In this document: positions 31,376 to 42,399 of the stretch, one piece after another | Numbering within the stretch: the first letter of the stretch is position 1 | Layout of the letters: the number at the start of each line of letters is the position of its first letter | DNA from: Ascarosepion bandense | Taxonomy: Eukaryota > Mollusca > Cephalopoda > Sepiida > Sepiidae | Assembly: GCA_037127315.1 (NCBI GenBank) | Contig: JBBBDQ010000398.1 | Coordinates: 4,335,001-4,399,000 of the forward strand | Length of the DNA stretch: 64,000 bases | Direction of reading: 5' to 3' | Notes under the pieces: generated by a model | Seen by the model: the letters and a program-made list of their open reading frames with translations, nothing else | Databases searched by the model: none | What the model was told of the DNA's origin: nothing | Made by a program: the position numbers and the translations under genes

Positions 31376-31980
31376 GTTGCGAGAACTCCTAAGTCAGATT
31401 AATAGCTTCCAGACGTCTCGGGATGTCTTCTTCGATTATAGATGAAAAAACAGTTTAAAATTATCTAAAGTAAAAAAGAAAACAAATCTATGATAGTAGA
31501 AAGCCAAGAATTAAATCGTGTATAGTCTCAATTCTCAACGCACAAACACACACTTATACACACATTTATGCACAAACACACACATATACGCACATTTACG
31601 CACCGCAACATAGAGCGATTCGTGCACATGCACAAATTTACATATAGACACACACACGTATATACACGGGCACAGAGACACTCACGCAAATATACGCTAC
31701 AAACACGAAAACACACATATGTACATACATACGTGTATATTCGCACGCACTATATACGCACAGATATCAGTATACAATTGTTAAACTAAGGTGTTTATCA
31801 AAAAGACAAAGTTACAGTGAAAATAATTCAGGAAGATTTTAGTGTGCCAATAATGATAAACGTCCTGACTTTAAAAATCAGCATTCGAAACTTTGGTATA
31901 TGCTAGTATCTGATAAACAATTCTAGATCCGACTTACTTCCAAAATAATTACAAAAGCAATTTTGAAGGTACTGCGCAAG
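30720..31980. repeat. no gene; TA microsatellites and CA-rich minisatellite
   Basis: (TA)n at 31256-31286 and 31332-31372. A degenerate CACA/TACGCACA-rich tract lies at about 31535-31760. A decayed hammerhead-like motif (GAAGAAGACATC ... GACGTC, minus) is near 31405-31435. The remainder is AT-rich with nothing recognised. Confidence 0.7.
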
Positions 31981-33170
31981 AGGTTACAAAATCTAGTTAT
32001 ACCTGACAAATTAAATATACAGAGTTTAATGACAACGGGATCATGGTGAAAGCATTAATGGACATCGTTTTACGAAAGTCAACTCTTGACGACCAAATTT
32101 GGTTTCCGTTCTTGTAAGGAATATAATGATGACATACATGTCATTAAAAAAATAAAAAATTGGATACCTTATATGTGGACCTCATCAACAGAGATTTTTT
32201 CTTCTAATCGATTAGAAACCGCCCTCCAAGATCCGAATGCACTGTTGATCTGATAGAGGAATTGTATAACAGCTTTGTCGACCTCACAACAATATATGAC
32301 CACATCAACAGATAACTCATCTTCTCATGTATTAGAAACCACCTTCAAAGCAATAAATTTACAGAATTCATCGATGTAAAAGAGGAATTGACATAGTCTA
32401 CAAAATCTTAGAAGTCTGGCAAGGATACCAAAATCTCATCAGCTGTACGACAAAGATGAAATAAAATTCCCGGCATATTTAATACTTTCTTAAACTATTG
32501 TCTCAGATGTTAAAAGATGGGCACTGATCATTTAAATATTCCGTACTACATCTTAAAGTTATCTGCCAAAACACTGATCGGACTTTCGCTCTCGAAAAAA
32601 CTGTACTGATGATGATGGTGTCTAGGCTGAAGACATACGTATTCATATTTGGATGAGAAAGATCAGGAGAAAATCAACGTCCTCTACAAGTATCTCAAAA
32701 AATAGGACTCAAGATTATCAAATATTAAAAACAAAAATTATGATCTGGAATTGTGATGAAAGCACTGATAGAAAATAAACTGAATTCATCATAAAATAAA
32801 ACAAAATATGCAATAAGTAAATACTTAAAAGTTCAAATAGATCTGTGTTTGAACCACTTTTAACAAATTTAGTATCGGAGATAAGATGTTTGGACATAGA
32901 AAACCCCAAAGTTAACGTAAAAAAGTAACCTTGTTCGTACTTGAACCTCAATACATCGAGAGTTTCATATGGATGTAATACATGGTGCTAATCTCATTCA
33001 GAAATATCTAAACTGTCAGCCTTATACAACCGCTTTCTAATATCAATGAATAAAAAAGGCGGCAAGCAAATGAAGAGCCATGTTCTTAAATAAACTCATC
33101 AGATCGAGATTTTCACATGGATGTCATGCATGGTGGCAAATCTGTTCAAAAATATAAAAAGTGTCACCAG
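31980..33170 (+). pseudogene. heavily decayed LINE reverse transcriptase remnant
   Basis: Fragments such as KAILKVLRKRLQNLVIPDKL at 31950-32010, FGFRSC near 32095 and IHVIKKIKNW near 32140 follow the N-terminal RT order (KIL-R-L-KRL ... GFR ... AI). Downstream the frame is lost in many stops. Family unresolved. Confidence 0.4.
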
Positions 33171-33275
33171 TATGTAAACTTTTTATAAGATTAATGGTTA
33201 CAATAGTTTTGAGTTTCGGAAGCCTATGGATCTTCGGACATAGTGTTTTAAGTCTAAAGAATCAGTAACAAAAAA

Positions 33276-33692
33276 TTGTTCCAAATAACAGAAACAACAC
33301 AACCTATGGGTTGTATAGGATTCATCGTCAGTGATCGTACCTTCGCAGCAAATCGGTTTGAACTATGGTCCATACATCGTACATCCAACTCTCACACATT
33401 ACATTGGCACTGCGACGGCCACACGCTTGTCAATAGCATCGATCTGCCGGCTATGTTGTATGAGGTTAGTCGGAAGGGCTTCCTGTCCAAATTGGTGAAT
33501 GGGAACGCCTCTCTCCAACCCACTTACTCCAAGCAACCATCGGTTAGTCGTCCGCCTTGGCGGAGACACTGCGCCTCAGAGGTTAACGGTTCTGTCATTA
33601 GGCGGAGAAGATCTCATCTTCCCCGGTTCGAAAGAAACCGGCAAAGTATTGCCATAAGTCACAACAGGAAGTGGGAAACACAGATGCGCTAA
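33276..33692 (+). CDS. unidentified 138-residue ORF
   Basis: Starts at ATG and ends at a TAA-type stop. It is Arg/Ser/His-rich in its second half and noticeably more GC-rich than its neighbourhood. There is no signal peptide, membrane segment or domain I recognise. It may be part of a GC-richer repeat rather than a gene; no intron or promoter evidence is visible. Confidence 0.2.
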   Translation: MFQITETTQPMGCIGFIVSDRTFAANRFELWSIHRTSNSHTLHWHCDGHTLVNSIDLPAMLYEVSRKGFLSKLVNGNASLQPTYSKQPSVSRPPWRRHCASEVNGSVIRRRRSHLPRFERNRQSIAISHNRKWETQMR

Positions 33693-33699
33693 GGGTATA

Positions 33700-34700
33700 A
33701 ATTAATGAATGAACGATGACATTTTTGCATAAAATTTAACTGAACGGGTTTATATCGGTCCAGGAAATTTATTGTTTCCTATATGTTTTATTAATTTTCT
33801 AGTTTTTGTTAATATGATATGATCAATACATGCTAAATGCGTTTTCTGTTGTGTTCAAATAAAATTAAAACAGTTTGATTGACTAAGATTTTGAAGAATT
33901 CTCTAATGACAGAAGTGCTTCTGACAACTAAAGTGAATCTGAAGATTTTTACACTTTCTAGTTTAATCCCTAAATAAGTATTTTTACCAAATAATTTAAA
34001 TATATTCCTTTAAAGAAAGTGGAAATAAATTCTTATTTAAATTCTCGGGACGTATTTTAATAAAAGACATAAACGAAAAAAAAACGTTCAAAACTTGATT
34101 GATTTGAACTAGAAGAAAAATTTATTTTCAGATTTCAACTTCCCTATCCACACATTTTCGTCTCCGCTAAAAAACACATGTTTACAAAATCCACAAATCT
34201 AAAAATTAGACACGATTAATAGCACTTCTGACAACAACACGAAATTCATAATTCTATTTGCGAACACAACTAAATTTGACAAAAATTAATCATCCCAAAT
34301 ACTATGATTTGGAAACTACGACCAAGGTAATCGGATATATCACTAGGGAAAAAAACCAGTACTAATTCACATGCCGTTACTTATCTACGAACATAAAAGA
34401 GAATAATGTTTAGACAACTGTTCAAACTTTCTCGTAATGCACAGCAACAAAACTTGCCATTACATCGGTTTTACCAATCTAATTAAAAATATCATTCCTT
34501 GACAAAGGAAGTACTTCGAGAGTCTGCTTATAAAATATTACCAGTTATAAGTACACATCAAACATATTAAATTACATTTGCATCATTTACTCAATCCATT
34601 CTAAAAAAACAATCTCAATTCTATTTATCTAAAACAAACGGTAGGTATGTAAAAATGTTCCTAAATAAACATGCGAAAAACAAACACATATAATGTATAC
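33700..34700. other. no gene recognised
   Basis: AT-rich non-coding sequence. attctctaatgacagaagtg and neighbouring text show no repeat structure I can define. Confidence 0.4.
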
Positions 34701-34703
34701 TAG

Positions 34704-34748
<45 letters not shown>

Positions 34749-34773
34749 CACACGAACACACACACACACAAGA
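34704..34773. repeat. (CA)n microsatellite
   Basis: CA repeats with single AA interruptions. Confidence 0.97.
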
Positions 34774-34974
34774 GTATACATTATCATCTGATTCTTACAA
34801 TGACAAACTGGAAAACTTTCATACATATCGCAATATCTACGATTTTAAGTAGGCCTGCAATTCCTTGAAATTGCAGAATGACCAGGTAATCGAATGAAGT
34901 TTAAACATTATTTAACATGGAAAATAAAACAACACAAGAGTGGAAAGGACTGAATTTATTTTTATGTTTCTCCT

Positions 34975-35040
34975 TATCTCATTCACTGATGAAGCGTTAA
35001 TATAAGTGAAACATGTTACAGAGATAAACTTCTATAATTT
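34975..35040 (+). other. hammerhead-like core remnant
   Basis: CTGATGAAGCGTTAATATAA followed by GTGAAACATGTT has the two core boxes, but stems I and II do not form. CTGATGAAGCGTTAGC recurs on the minus strand near 42505. Confidence 0.3.
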
Positions 35041-35083
35041 ATACTTTATCTTACCATTCTGTTGAATTCCATCCCATACGTGA

Positions 35084-35116
35084 TATATATATATATACAT
35101 ATATAATATATATAAT

Positions 35117-35190
<74 letters not shown>
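35084..35190. repeat. (TA)n(TG)n microsatellite
   Basis: Degenerate TA then pure TG, followed by attcaaagattcgtttaaaaagcg, which also follows the palindrome below. Confidence 0.95.
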
Positions 35191-35300
35191 CGAGTGAAAT
35201 TCAAAGATTCGTTTAAAAAGCGAGTTTTAAGGAAATATATTGGAGTTTGCCATTATGGCTGATGTCGATGCATACTTGATATATATTTAATCCCAAATAG

Positions 35301-35327
<27 letters not shown>

Positions 35328-35331
<4 letters not shown>

Positions 35332-35341
35332 CCCCTCGAAA

Positions 35342-35431
<90 letters not shown>

Positions 35432-35441
35432 GAGAGGTATT
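35328..35441. repeat. 114-bp palindromic microsatellite (CA)n(TA)n(TG)n
   Basis: aataccCCTCGAAAAC at the left and GTTTTCGAGAGGtatt at the right are reverse complements with one mismatch. The interior (CA)n(TA)n(TG)n is self-complementary too. The right flank (attcaaaagattcgtacaaaaagcg) matches that of the neighbouring tract at 35195-35222. Confidence 0.95.
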
Positions 35442-35529
35442 CAAAAGATTCGTACAAAAAGCGTATGTAATTATATTCGACATTGTGCCTGTTTAAAAAT
35501 AACCCATTTTACAGCAGTATGAATCCTTT

Positions 35530-35875
35530 CAAAATTAAAACATTGAGAAATGTTTCCGCAGATAAGTCACCGAAAATATTAGCAATCTTTCAATCGTTAA
35601 ATCGTTTTAAACAAGAACAAGATGAAGTTGAAGATTTTAAGTGGTTCGGCATACAAGCAATATCAGTAACTGATAAAATAAAATAGATGTTATTCGAGAT
35701 TTTAGGACAATCGGCAATTAAGATCAGGAAATTGTAGCTAATACTCTAGACATCTCAATTGGTTCCCTTTACATTATCCGATAATTACCAGTTAAAGAAG
35801 CTTACTGCCCATTGGATAATAAAACTCTTAGACCCAGATCAGCAACAGAGGTAAACTTTCAGTAGAAACTGAAAC
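35530..35875 (+). pseudogene. mariner transposase N-terminal remnant
   Basis: FKQEQDEVEDFKWFGIQAIS, VTDKIKDVIRDFR, then EIVANTLDISIGSLYIIL and LKKLTAHW follow the mariner/SETMAR-type HTH order (GR-EVEDDERSGRPS, VRE(I)A-LDIS-GSVH-IL, KKLSARWVP). Frameshifted; the catalytic domain is missing. Confidence 0.7.
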
Positions 35876-36029
35876 AGGCTTCCTGAAACTGGAAGTTTAC
35901 TAAATATTTCACTTAGAAAGGTTTTTCATTTTGTCTATCCTGTCTGTCGTGTCTACACAAGGGAATATAGAAAACGCTCAGGCTGTGCAAGAAGCTTTTC
36001 TCTCTCAACTAGCCTTATATCTATTCTGT

Positions 36030-36500
36030 ATAAGAATACAGAAATGTGGCACATGGCAGAAAAGAGGGTGAATTGAGGTCGGTCGTCATTCTCTATTCTC
36101 GACCCAAGCACTCATTACAATTTGCTCATTAACCAAAAGAACCCCTCTCTCGTCTCCTAACCCACCATACATCACAATGTCACATATTCATAGGGGCACT
36201 TAAAAAGTTGGGGAACAAATCCATGACATACAAATTTGTTTCTATGTACAATAATACAAAAATATATTTAAAGATTTAATGATATGAACAGAGGAGGAGA
36301 TGAAATACACAAAACAAACTAAAATTTAACAAAATCATTCAAAGTATAATAAAACAAATGTTACTAAGACCCGTCTTTCCAACAAAAATCCAGAGTAGAT
36401 ACTTTTTTTCGCCAACGGAGAAATCAAGTAGCACACTCTCTATGTGGAGGGAAAGGATAAAATAAATAGTGGAGTGGGAAAATCAAAGACTGAGAAGTCA
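36030..36500 (-). repeat. dispersed 0.4-kb repeat, copy 3
   Basis: Plus-strand text acagaaatgtggcacatggc, agcactcattacaatttgct, ataggggcacttaaaaagtt and acccgtctttccaac corresponds to the reverse complement of 23590-24066. Confidence 0.7.
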
Positions 36501-37600
36501 AGATGAAAAAGTGGAACCATAAACAAACTGGGGGAGGTTGGTAATCTTGACTTAACTCAGAACAAAAAGAACGCATTGCACAGGCTAGGAACACATTCAC
36601 TCATATTAACTAGGTACACAAAAGAAGTCTAACTTAACCAGAGGAGGGTTCACAAGAATCTGACCCGTTGTACCATAAGGGACTTAAAAAGAAAATCAAG
36701 ACTGGCCCCATTCACACGAACTAGGTTACTCACCTCTTGCTGAAATCTGTTAATATCAAACGCTTTCTATCATATCTGATCTTCATCTTGAGCTGATGCG
36801 CAAAGCATCTGATCGGATGCTGATAAGAATAACCTTCATATGGCATGATTCACTCCATGTGCGACGTTAACTAGCCTTGATTAAAGTCTGTATCTAGTTT
36901 GCGCAACAGAAAAAGAGACAAATAAAGACAGCAAGTGGCAGACGACATCTGTTGAGTCATTTGGTCAATTAATCATTTTTAATTTTGTCTTCTCTCAAAG
37001 GATAAAAAAGATAAAAACACCCTTTTTGTCAGTAAAAGACAAAGAAAAACTTGAAATTTTGTCAAGTTTCAATTGTATAGATTTCAGAATGCGAATCAAT
37101 TATTCTTATTATTCCAGTTCTTCTGAAATCGTATTTATTAAAACTTTACTAGAAAATCATACAAAAATCTTCAGGTTTCACACTCTTGACCTTGTCATCC
37201 TAAATATAAAATTGGATTAGATTTTAGATTTTACTTCAGAAAATTTTTTCTTTTTGTCTTTCTCAACCTCTTCCATCCTCTCTCATTTGTATACACAAAG
37301 GTATGCTGAAAATGCTTATCCATTCTTCCATAAATCTCATATTTTATCATTTGGGCCGGGAAACTCTCAACACTACTTTGTGTACATGCATCTGTAATGA
37401 ATATGTCGGAATATTAAAAAATGTGGAAGAAGCATGTTATAAGAAAGCTATGTAATCTTGAACTTAAATATTATAACTTAAAATAACAGGAAGTTCTTTT
37501 AGGTATTAAATTGAAGTTTAAGCCCATTTAATAAACCAGCATCTATTGAGTAGCATGAATCAAAATTGAAGCAAGAACGTTAAACTTGGAAGACTGAGGA
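36500..37600. other. no gene recognised
   Basis: Includes a ctgatgcgcaaagcatctgatcgg hairpin-like string near 36791-36815. The 64-residue ORF at 37026-37220 has no motif. Confidence 0.4.
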
Positions 37601-37639
37601 CAATATTGAAGCTTTGGGGAAAGTTTAAGATAATTCCCT

Positions 37640-37965
37640 GAAAATATCAGCAATTTACAAATTGATAATTAGTCTCAATGAAGGACAAGATGAAGATATA
37701 CCATCAATATCAGCCATGATGTTCGAGATTTGATTGAGAAAAACCGAGTATTACCAGCAGTAAAATTGTCAATACGCTCGACATATAAGTTAGTTCCGTC
37801 GACATATTTTTCTCTGAAAAATTAAAGTTAAGTAATCTCTTTGATCGCTCAGTGCTAAAACTATTGCATCTAGAAGAGCAACAAACAAGAGCATAGCTAT
37901 TCAATAGGGGTCTTAACAAATTGGATCGAAAACCTGAAGGCTTTCTGACGGGAATTAAAACTAGT
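37640..37965 (+). pseudogene. mariner transposase remnant, second locus
   Basis: QDEDIPSISA, VRDLIEKNRVLPAVKLSIR, then a shifted piece with KLLHLEEQQTRA and LNKLDRKPEGFLTGI. The order matches the mariner HTH region followed by the E-Q-Q-RA ... LN-PE-FL stretch that precedes the first catalytic Asp. Several frameshifts. Confidence 0.65.
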
Positions 37966-37969
37966 TAAA

Positions 37970-38870
37970 ATCTGACCAACCACATCTCGTAGTCTGTCGA
38001 GCCGACTGACCATACGCAAGAGAGATGCAATCGAGTTCACTTAGTTTGTCAAACTTTGTGAAATTGCTTATGCTGTAGGAATTAATCAACTGACTTTTCA
38101 GAAGGGACAAAACAGCACCATCTGATTATTGGACAAGCATTTATTGCAGAAGGGTTTCGTACAACAAACACTGCTAAAAAACAAAAACAAGCATCGTGGT
38201 AAACTTCATCAAAGAACTTTTTTCCACTTCTAGAGTGTTTATACATACAGCCTTCATAAAAAACGAATATTGGGAAAATTAAAATATCAGTGAGAAATTA
38301 TCTTAAATTTTTGAAAAGTCCTCATTGTCATAACATAGAAAAATATATTTTGAACTGGTTAAATTTTGAAGAATATCAGTTCTCAAAGGATGGTATCATC
38401 ACTTGCAGAAATGCTTTAAGGTCGACAGTGCTTATGTGGAGAAATAAAAATTACCCTTAATAACATAATAAGTTTTATAATCTTTTTACCACCAAAGTGT
38501 AACAACGTCATTATTAAGAATTAAATATATTCACATCAATATACACATACTTAGGCAGCAGAAAGTAATCGACTTTTATAATATCTATTATATTTTTAGT
38601 TTTTATTTTGTATAAAATACAAAGAAAAAAATGACATAAAGCCAAAAATCAGGATAATGAAGGCTGGTTTTCTTTTGTCTTAAAATTAAACTTAGCTAAT
38701 CACAATTACTGACCCAAATATACCACAATATTCATTACATTAAAACATATTTTTACTTTATCCACCATGATACCTTATAATCTCTGCAAATTCCTTACTA
38801 ATTCTCATATGTACAATTTTTCTGTAGTGAGAGAGAAATAAAACAACTTAAAAATCTAACCCCAATGTGT
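37970..38870. other. no gene recognised
   Basis: AT-rich non-coding sequence; nothing identified. Confidence 0.4.
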
Positions 38871-38872
38871 AT

Positions 38873-39790
38873 TAATATATATAAAAGGCAATCTGTGAGT
38901 CTGTGTGTGACTGTTCCCTGTGCACGCCTACATTTTTAAACTACGCCATTCAAATTTTCAAGGGACACATATCTACAGGAAAGCCAGGTCGACATACACT
39001 TTTTGAATTTAAGTTCAGCAATGTTTTCCTTTCGCACTTTTTGGTCAATGGGGCCGATTGTTTACATTTGCTCCGTAAAACATCTAAGATCTAAAATGGT
39101 TGCTGAATTACGTCACAGAAATCAAATCACATGTGTCAAATGCGACTAAAATATATTTTTTATTAAAAAACAAAAAAAATGAGCCTTTATATTTAATTTT
39201 TATTCCGACGTTTTAAAAATTTATTTAGTCAAAAAAAAGTGAATATTTTTCCTGGTAATTTTGAAACAAAAGAAATACTCTTAAAAAAGTGTTTTTCAAA
39301 CAAATACAAAACAAAATCTGTAAAAAAAAGTGCCAACAGTTAATGTAATTATTTAAGTCTTTTTTTTTTCAGATTTAATATTTCATACTTTAGAAAATAA
39401 ATTTTAAAAAAAAATTGTTTTCGCTAAAATTTCATGCAGGAAATCAACTGTCTGTTATTTGTGTAGCATTAATGTAACTTTTTCCTCTAAAATTAAATAT
39501 TTACATTTTTAAATATTCTTCGAAAATTTCAGAACTGAGAGCGTAATAGTTTTTATATTTCAAATTTCAGTAAAAAAATTTTAAAAAATTATTTTTATGT
39601 TAAATTCATTTAGTCAACAAAAAATGAATATATTTTCCCCCGTAATCTTGAAACAAAAACAAACGCAATGTTGTTTACAATGTCACACAGAACATCAAAT
39701 CACGTTTACGCAAAACAAAAGAAAATAGATTTTTTCTCCTAGTACTAAAATGTACTGAGTTACACGGGCAATGCCAGGCTATGATGCTAG
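38873..39790 (+). mobile_element. non-autonomous Helitron-like element
   Basis: The 5' end (tatatataaaaggcaatctg) resembles those at 49005 and (reverse) 45940. The 3' end reads cgggcaatgccaggctatgatgCTAG followed by T: a GC-rich hairpin-forming stretch about 8 nt before CTAG, as expected of a Helitron terminus (CTRR before T). Length 0.92 kb. No Rep/helicase coding. The 63-residue ORF at 38903-39094 is probably incidental. Confidence 0.65.
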
Positions 39791-39839
39791 TTTACAATAT
39801 CTTAAACTGTATATAAATAAATTTAAATTGTGTTAGGAA

Positions 39840-40810
39840 AAACACCCAAACAATAATTTTTAATCGTTTTAACCCAAGCAAGGCAGTACTGTCACTGGTG
39901 CGCAGAGGTCTACATAAGAGAAGACGGAAAGTTTAGGTAGGAGGAGAGCGAAGAGAAAGACGAACCAGTTACAAAGGATGTCGTAGAAAGGGCAAGAGAA
40001 GGACGGGAATACCTGTGAAGACAGTTGCGAGGGTAGAGTGAGAAAGGAAAAAAACAAGATACACGAGGGGATGAGGAAAGGATGAGGGGAGGACTGGAAT
40101 CAAGTGGACATTGCATTTAAATTTTTGGAAATTGTCGCGGTCAAGGAAACGAGTATACGCAAGGGAGTTTCATAGATGGGAAGTGCGAGAAAGTAAGCTG
40201 ATGGAGTAGAAGTCGTGGCTGTATTTATTTGATTTAATTGTAAAAAGGTGGGACCTTGTTGCCAGTCTGGCTGCATGAGTAAATTCTTGTAGAGTGGGGG
40301 GCATCATTAAGCTAATATTAAATATTTGTAGAATAGACAGAGGGAAGCCACATCCCGCCGGTGTGAAAGTGGCTGGAGTCGAGCTGCCAGGTTGGAAGCG
40401 ATCACGTTACAGATTCTCTTTTAGAGCCTGTAGAGAACCTTGAGATGAATGGCAGGAGCTCCCGACCAGATATGACAACACTATTCAATGCACGATCTGA
40501 TGGTTGATTTGTATATGTGTAAGATGGACTCAGGTGGGAAAAATATCCTGGCCCGACATAGTGAACTAACCTTCCTAGCAGTCGATTTAGCTAATGATTC
40601 TTGTTGAAGTCGGAAGAGAGGGTGAGACCGAGGAGACTCAGTGTATTGTTTTCAGGAAGATTTGCTTCGTCCATGCTGATAGGGCGTCGGGTGAACTGCC
40701 TGTAGTGTTTGTAAGATAGCAGCTTTGTTTTAGAAGCATTATAATTTACAAGTCATTTCTTACCCCAGTCTACCACAGTCGCCTCGCCAGTTTCTTACTG
40801 AAGTGGAAGT
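39840..40810 (-). pseudogene. CR1/jockey-like LINE ORF2 C-terminal fragment
   Basis: On the minus strand: LLSYKHYRQFTRRPISMDEA, LPENNTLSLLGLTLSSDFN, YTYTNQPSDRALNSVVISG, then the VASLSLFYK-like region and SFPSMKLPCVYSFP, and a Ser/Pro-rich tail. It is the longest stretch of this family in the window but has several stops. Confidence 0.75.
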
Positions 40811-40929
40811 GTGACACAATCCTAAATTAACTTGTCTAAATTAATGCGGGACTTAAATAATTTAAACACTCATTAGTCTAACAACTCACTCAAACACACA
40901 TTCATTGAAACAAATCCACAAATACGAAA

Positions 40930-40961
40930 AGAACATCTATATATATAAAATGCAAGGTGTT

Positions 40962-41019
<58 letters not shown>

Positions 41020-41480
41020 TGTCTGTCTGTCTGTATGTCCTTTATACAAATCCACAATTTTTTTATCTGATTCTTACTAAACTTCTCACAAATATTCTTT
41101 AGGATTCCGGGTAGGTTATGGATATTTATTTATTTCGAATTCCCCCAATATCGGAATTCGATACCCTGATATCCAATCATGACTGATCAAGATCAAGATA
41201 TCATCCATTTTATTGTGGTTCTTGCTGCAGAATTTACTCTAACTTTGTGAAATTATACTTTTTAGTCCAAAACATTAGTAGATCTCAGACGACTCATTTT
41301 CCCCAATATGGCTCATTTTCTCCAATTTTACTTCTGTTGGGTACGATAAGTTTTCATGGACTTACTTAGGCAATTTTATCCTTGGATGACTTGAGAATAG
41401 GTGAGTTTCTTGTCCACATATAATTGCTTATGACGCGTCGTCCATATCGACTTTTATAACAAGTAGAAAGCAAAAAAAAA
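40930..41480 (+). mobile_element. Helitron-like 5' end with (TG)n
   Basis: tctatatatataaaatgcaa followed by (TG)n and (CTGT)n (40966-41032) matches the 5' ends of the other Helitron-like elements and starts with the canonical TC. I find no matching 3' CTAG hairpin nearby, so the right end is unknown. Confidence 0.5.
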
Positions 41481-41671
41481 TGTTTTCAGTCTTTGTCAAT
41501 GACGGCACCACATTACTACAGACAGAACTGGATAAAAAATCTTTACGCGCCAGTATTTTAATAAACCTGTACTACGGAATATATGGCCCTATAGTAAAAG
41601 AAGGTGTGATCCGGGGTCTCCACCTACTCACAGCAGCGAACATTGTAGATTTTTCTAACCTCACCGAATAG
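41480..41671 (+). CDS. unidentified 63-residue ORF
   Basis: ATG start, with a composition that looks protein-like (ILINLYYGIYGPIVKEG ... LLTAANIVDFSNLTE). No family recognised. It could belong to the Helitron-like element that starts at 40935 or be a captured exon piece. Confidence 0.2.
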   Translation: MFSVFVNDGTTLLQTELDKKSLRASILINLYYGIYGPIVKEGVIRGLHLLTAANIVDFSNLTE

Positions 41672-41689
41672 ATAATTTTACCGACCCAG

Positions 41690-42005
41690 AAGGTCCTTCC
41701 AATGACGAGCCAAGTAAGTGATGCCTCATCATCTTCCATATTATATCGATTAATTTAATTTGACAAACCTTTTTTTATTTACACATTTATTAACAATAAC
41801 ATCTGAGTCAGGGTTCAAACCTCTTCGAATGAAATATAAATTTGGCACTACATTAAGTGATGACACCTGCTAAAACTGAGTCATCAATATGCCCTCTGCA
41901 TTTTCATTATTCAACATAGCATTCAAAAGCCTATATAAGTTTAAATTCTGAACATATTTCTTTAAAATTCCTGGCGTAAAGTAAAGAACTCCCTAAATAA
42001 CTGAA
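41690..42005. other. no feature recognised
   Basis: AT-rich non-coding sequence. Confidence 0.4.
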
Positions 42006-42007
42006 AA

Positions 42008-42382
42008 AATTCAGGAAAGCGTTCTGACAGAGGATGGAAAGTGCGACATTGAGATCCAAAGACGAATCGGCATGGCCAAAGAGACATTTCAAAAGCTAAC
42101 CAGACTATTGAGAGACATGAAAAATCTCATTGCTATGTGATGTCTGTCCTTCTGTATGGAAGGGAATGTTGGACGATCTTATTAAGAATGAAAGAGAGAC
42201 TTGTGGCAGCAGAAATGTGGTTTTTACAGAAGGATGCTGAAGACAAAACGAGAAGAAAAATCATACTTCACATCAGGAAGAAATAGATGAGGTTCCTGGA
42301 ACACGTAATGAGAAAGGAGGACCGGGAGAATTTAATACTCACAGGACGAATAGAAGGAAAGAGACAAGGAAAAGCAGCGATA
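42008..42382 (+). pseudogene. RTE-like LINE internal fragment
   Basis: gcgttctgacagaggatgga, then cggcatggccaaagag, gaatgttggacgatctt and cacaggacgaatagaagg follow the family in order. It is cut at its 3' side by (TA)n at 42379-42399, before the usual GAA tail. Confidence 0.8.
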
Positions 42383-42399
42383 TATATATATATATATAA

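Noticed and set aside
34985..35030. Hammerhead at CTGATGAAGCGTTAATATAA ... GAAAC
   Set aside because: Stems I and II do not form; treated as a remnant.
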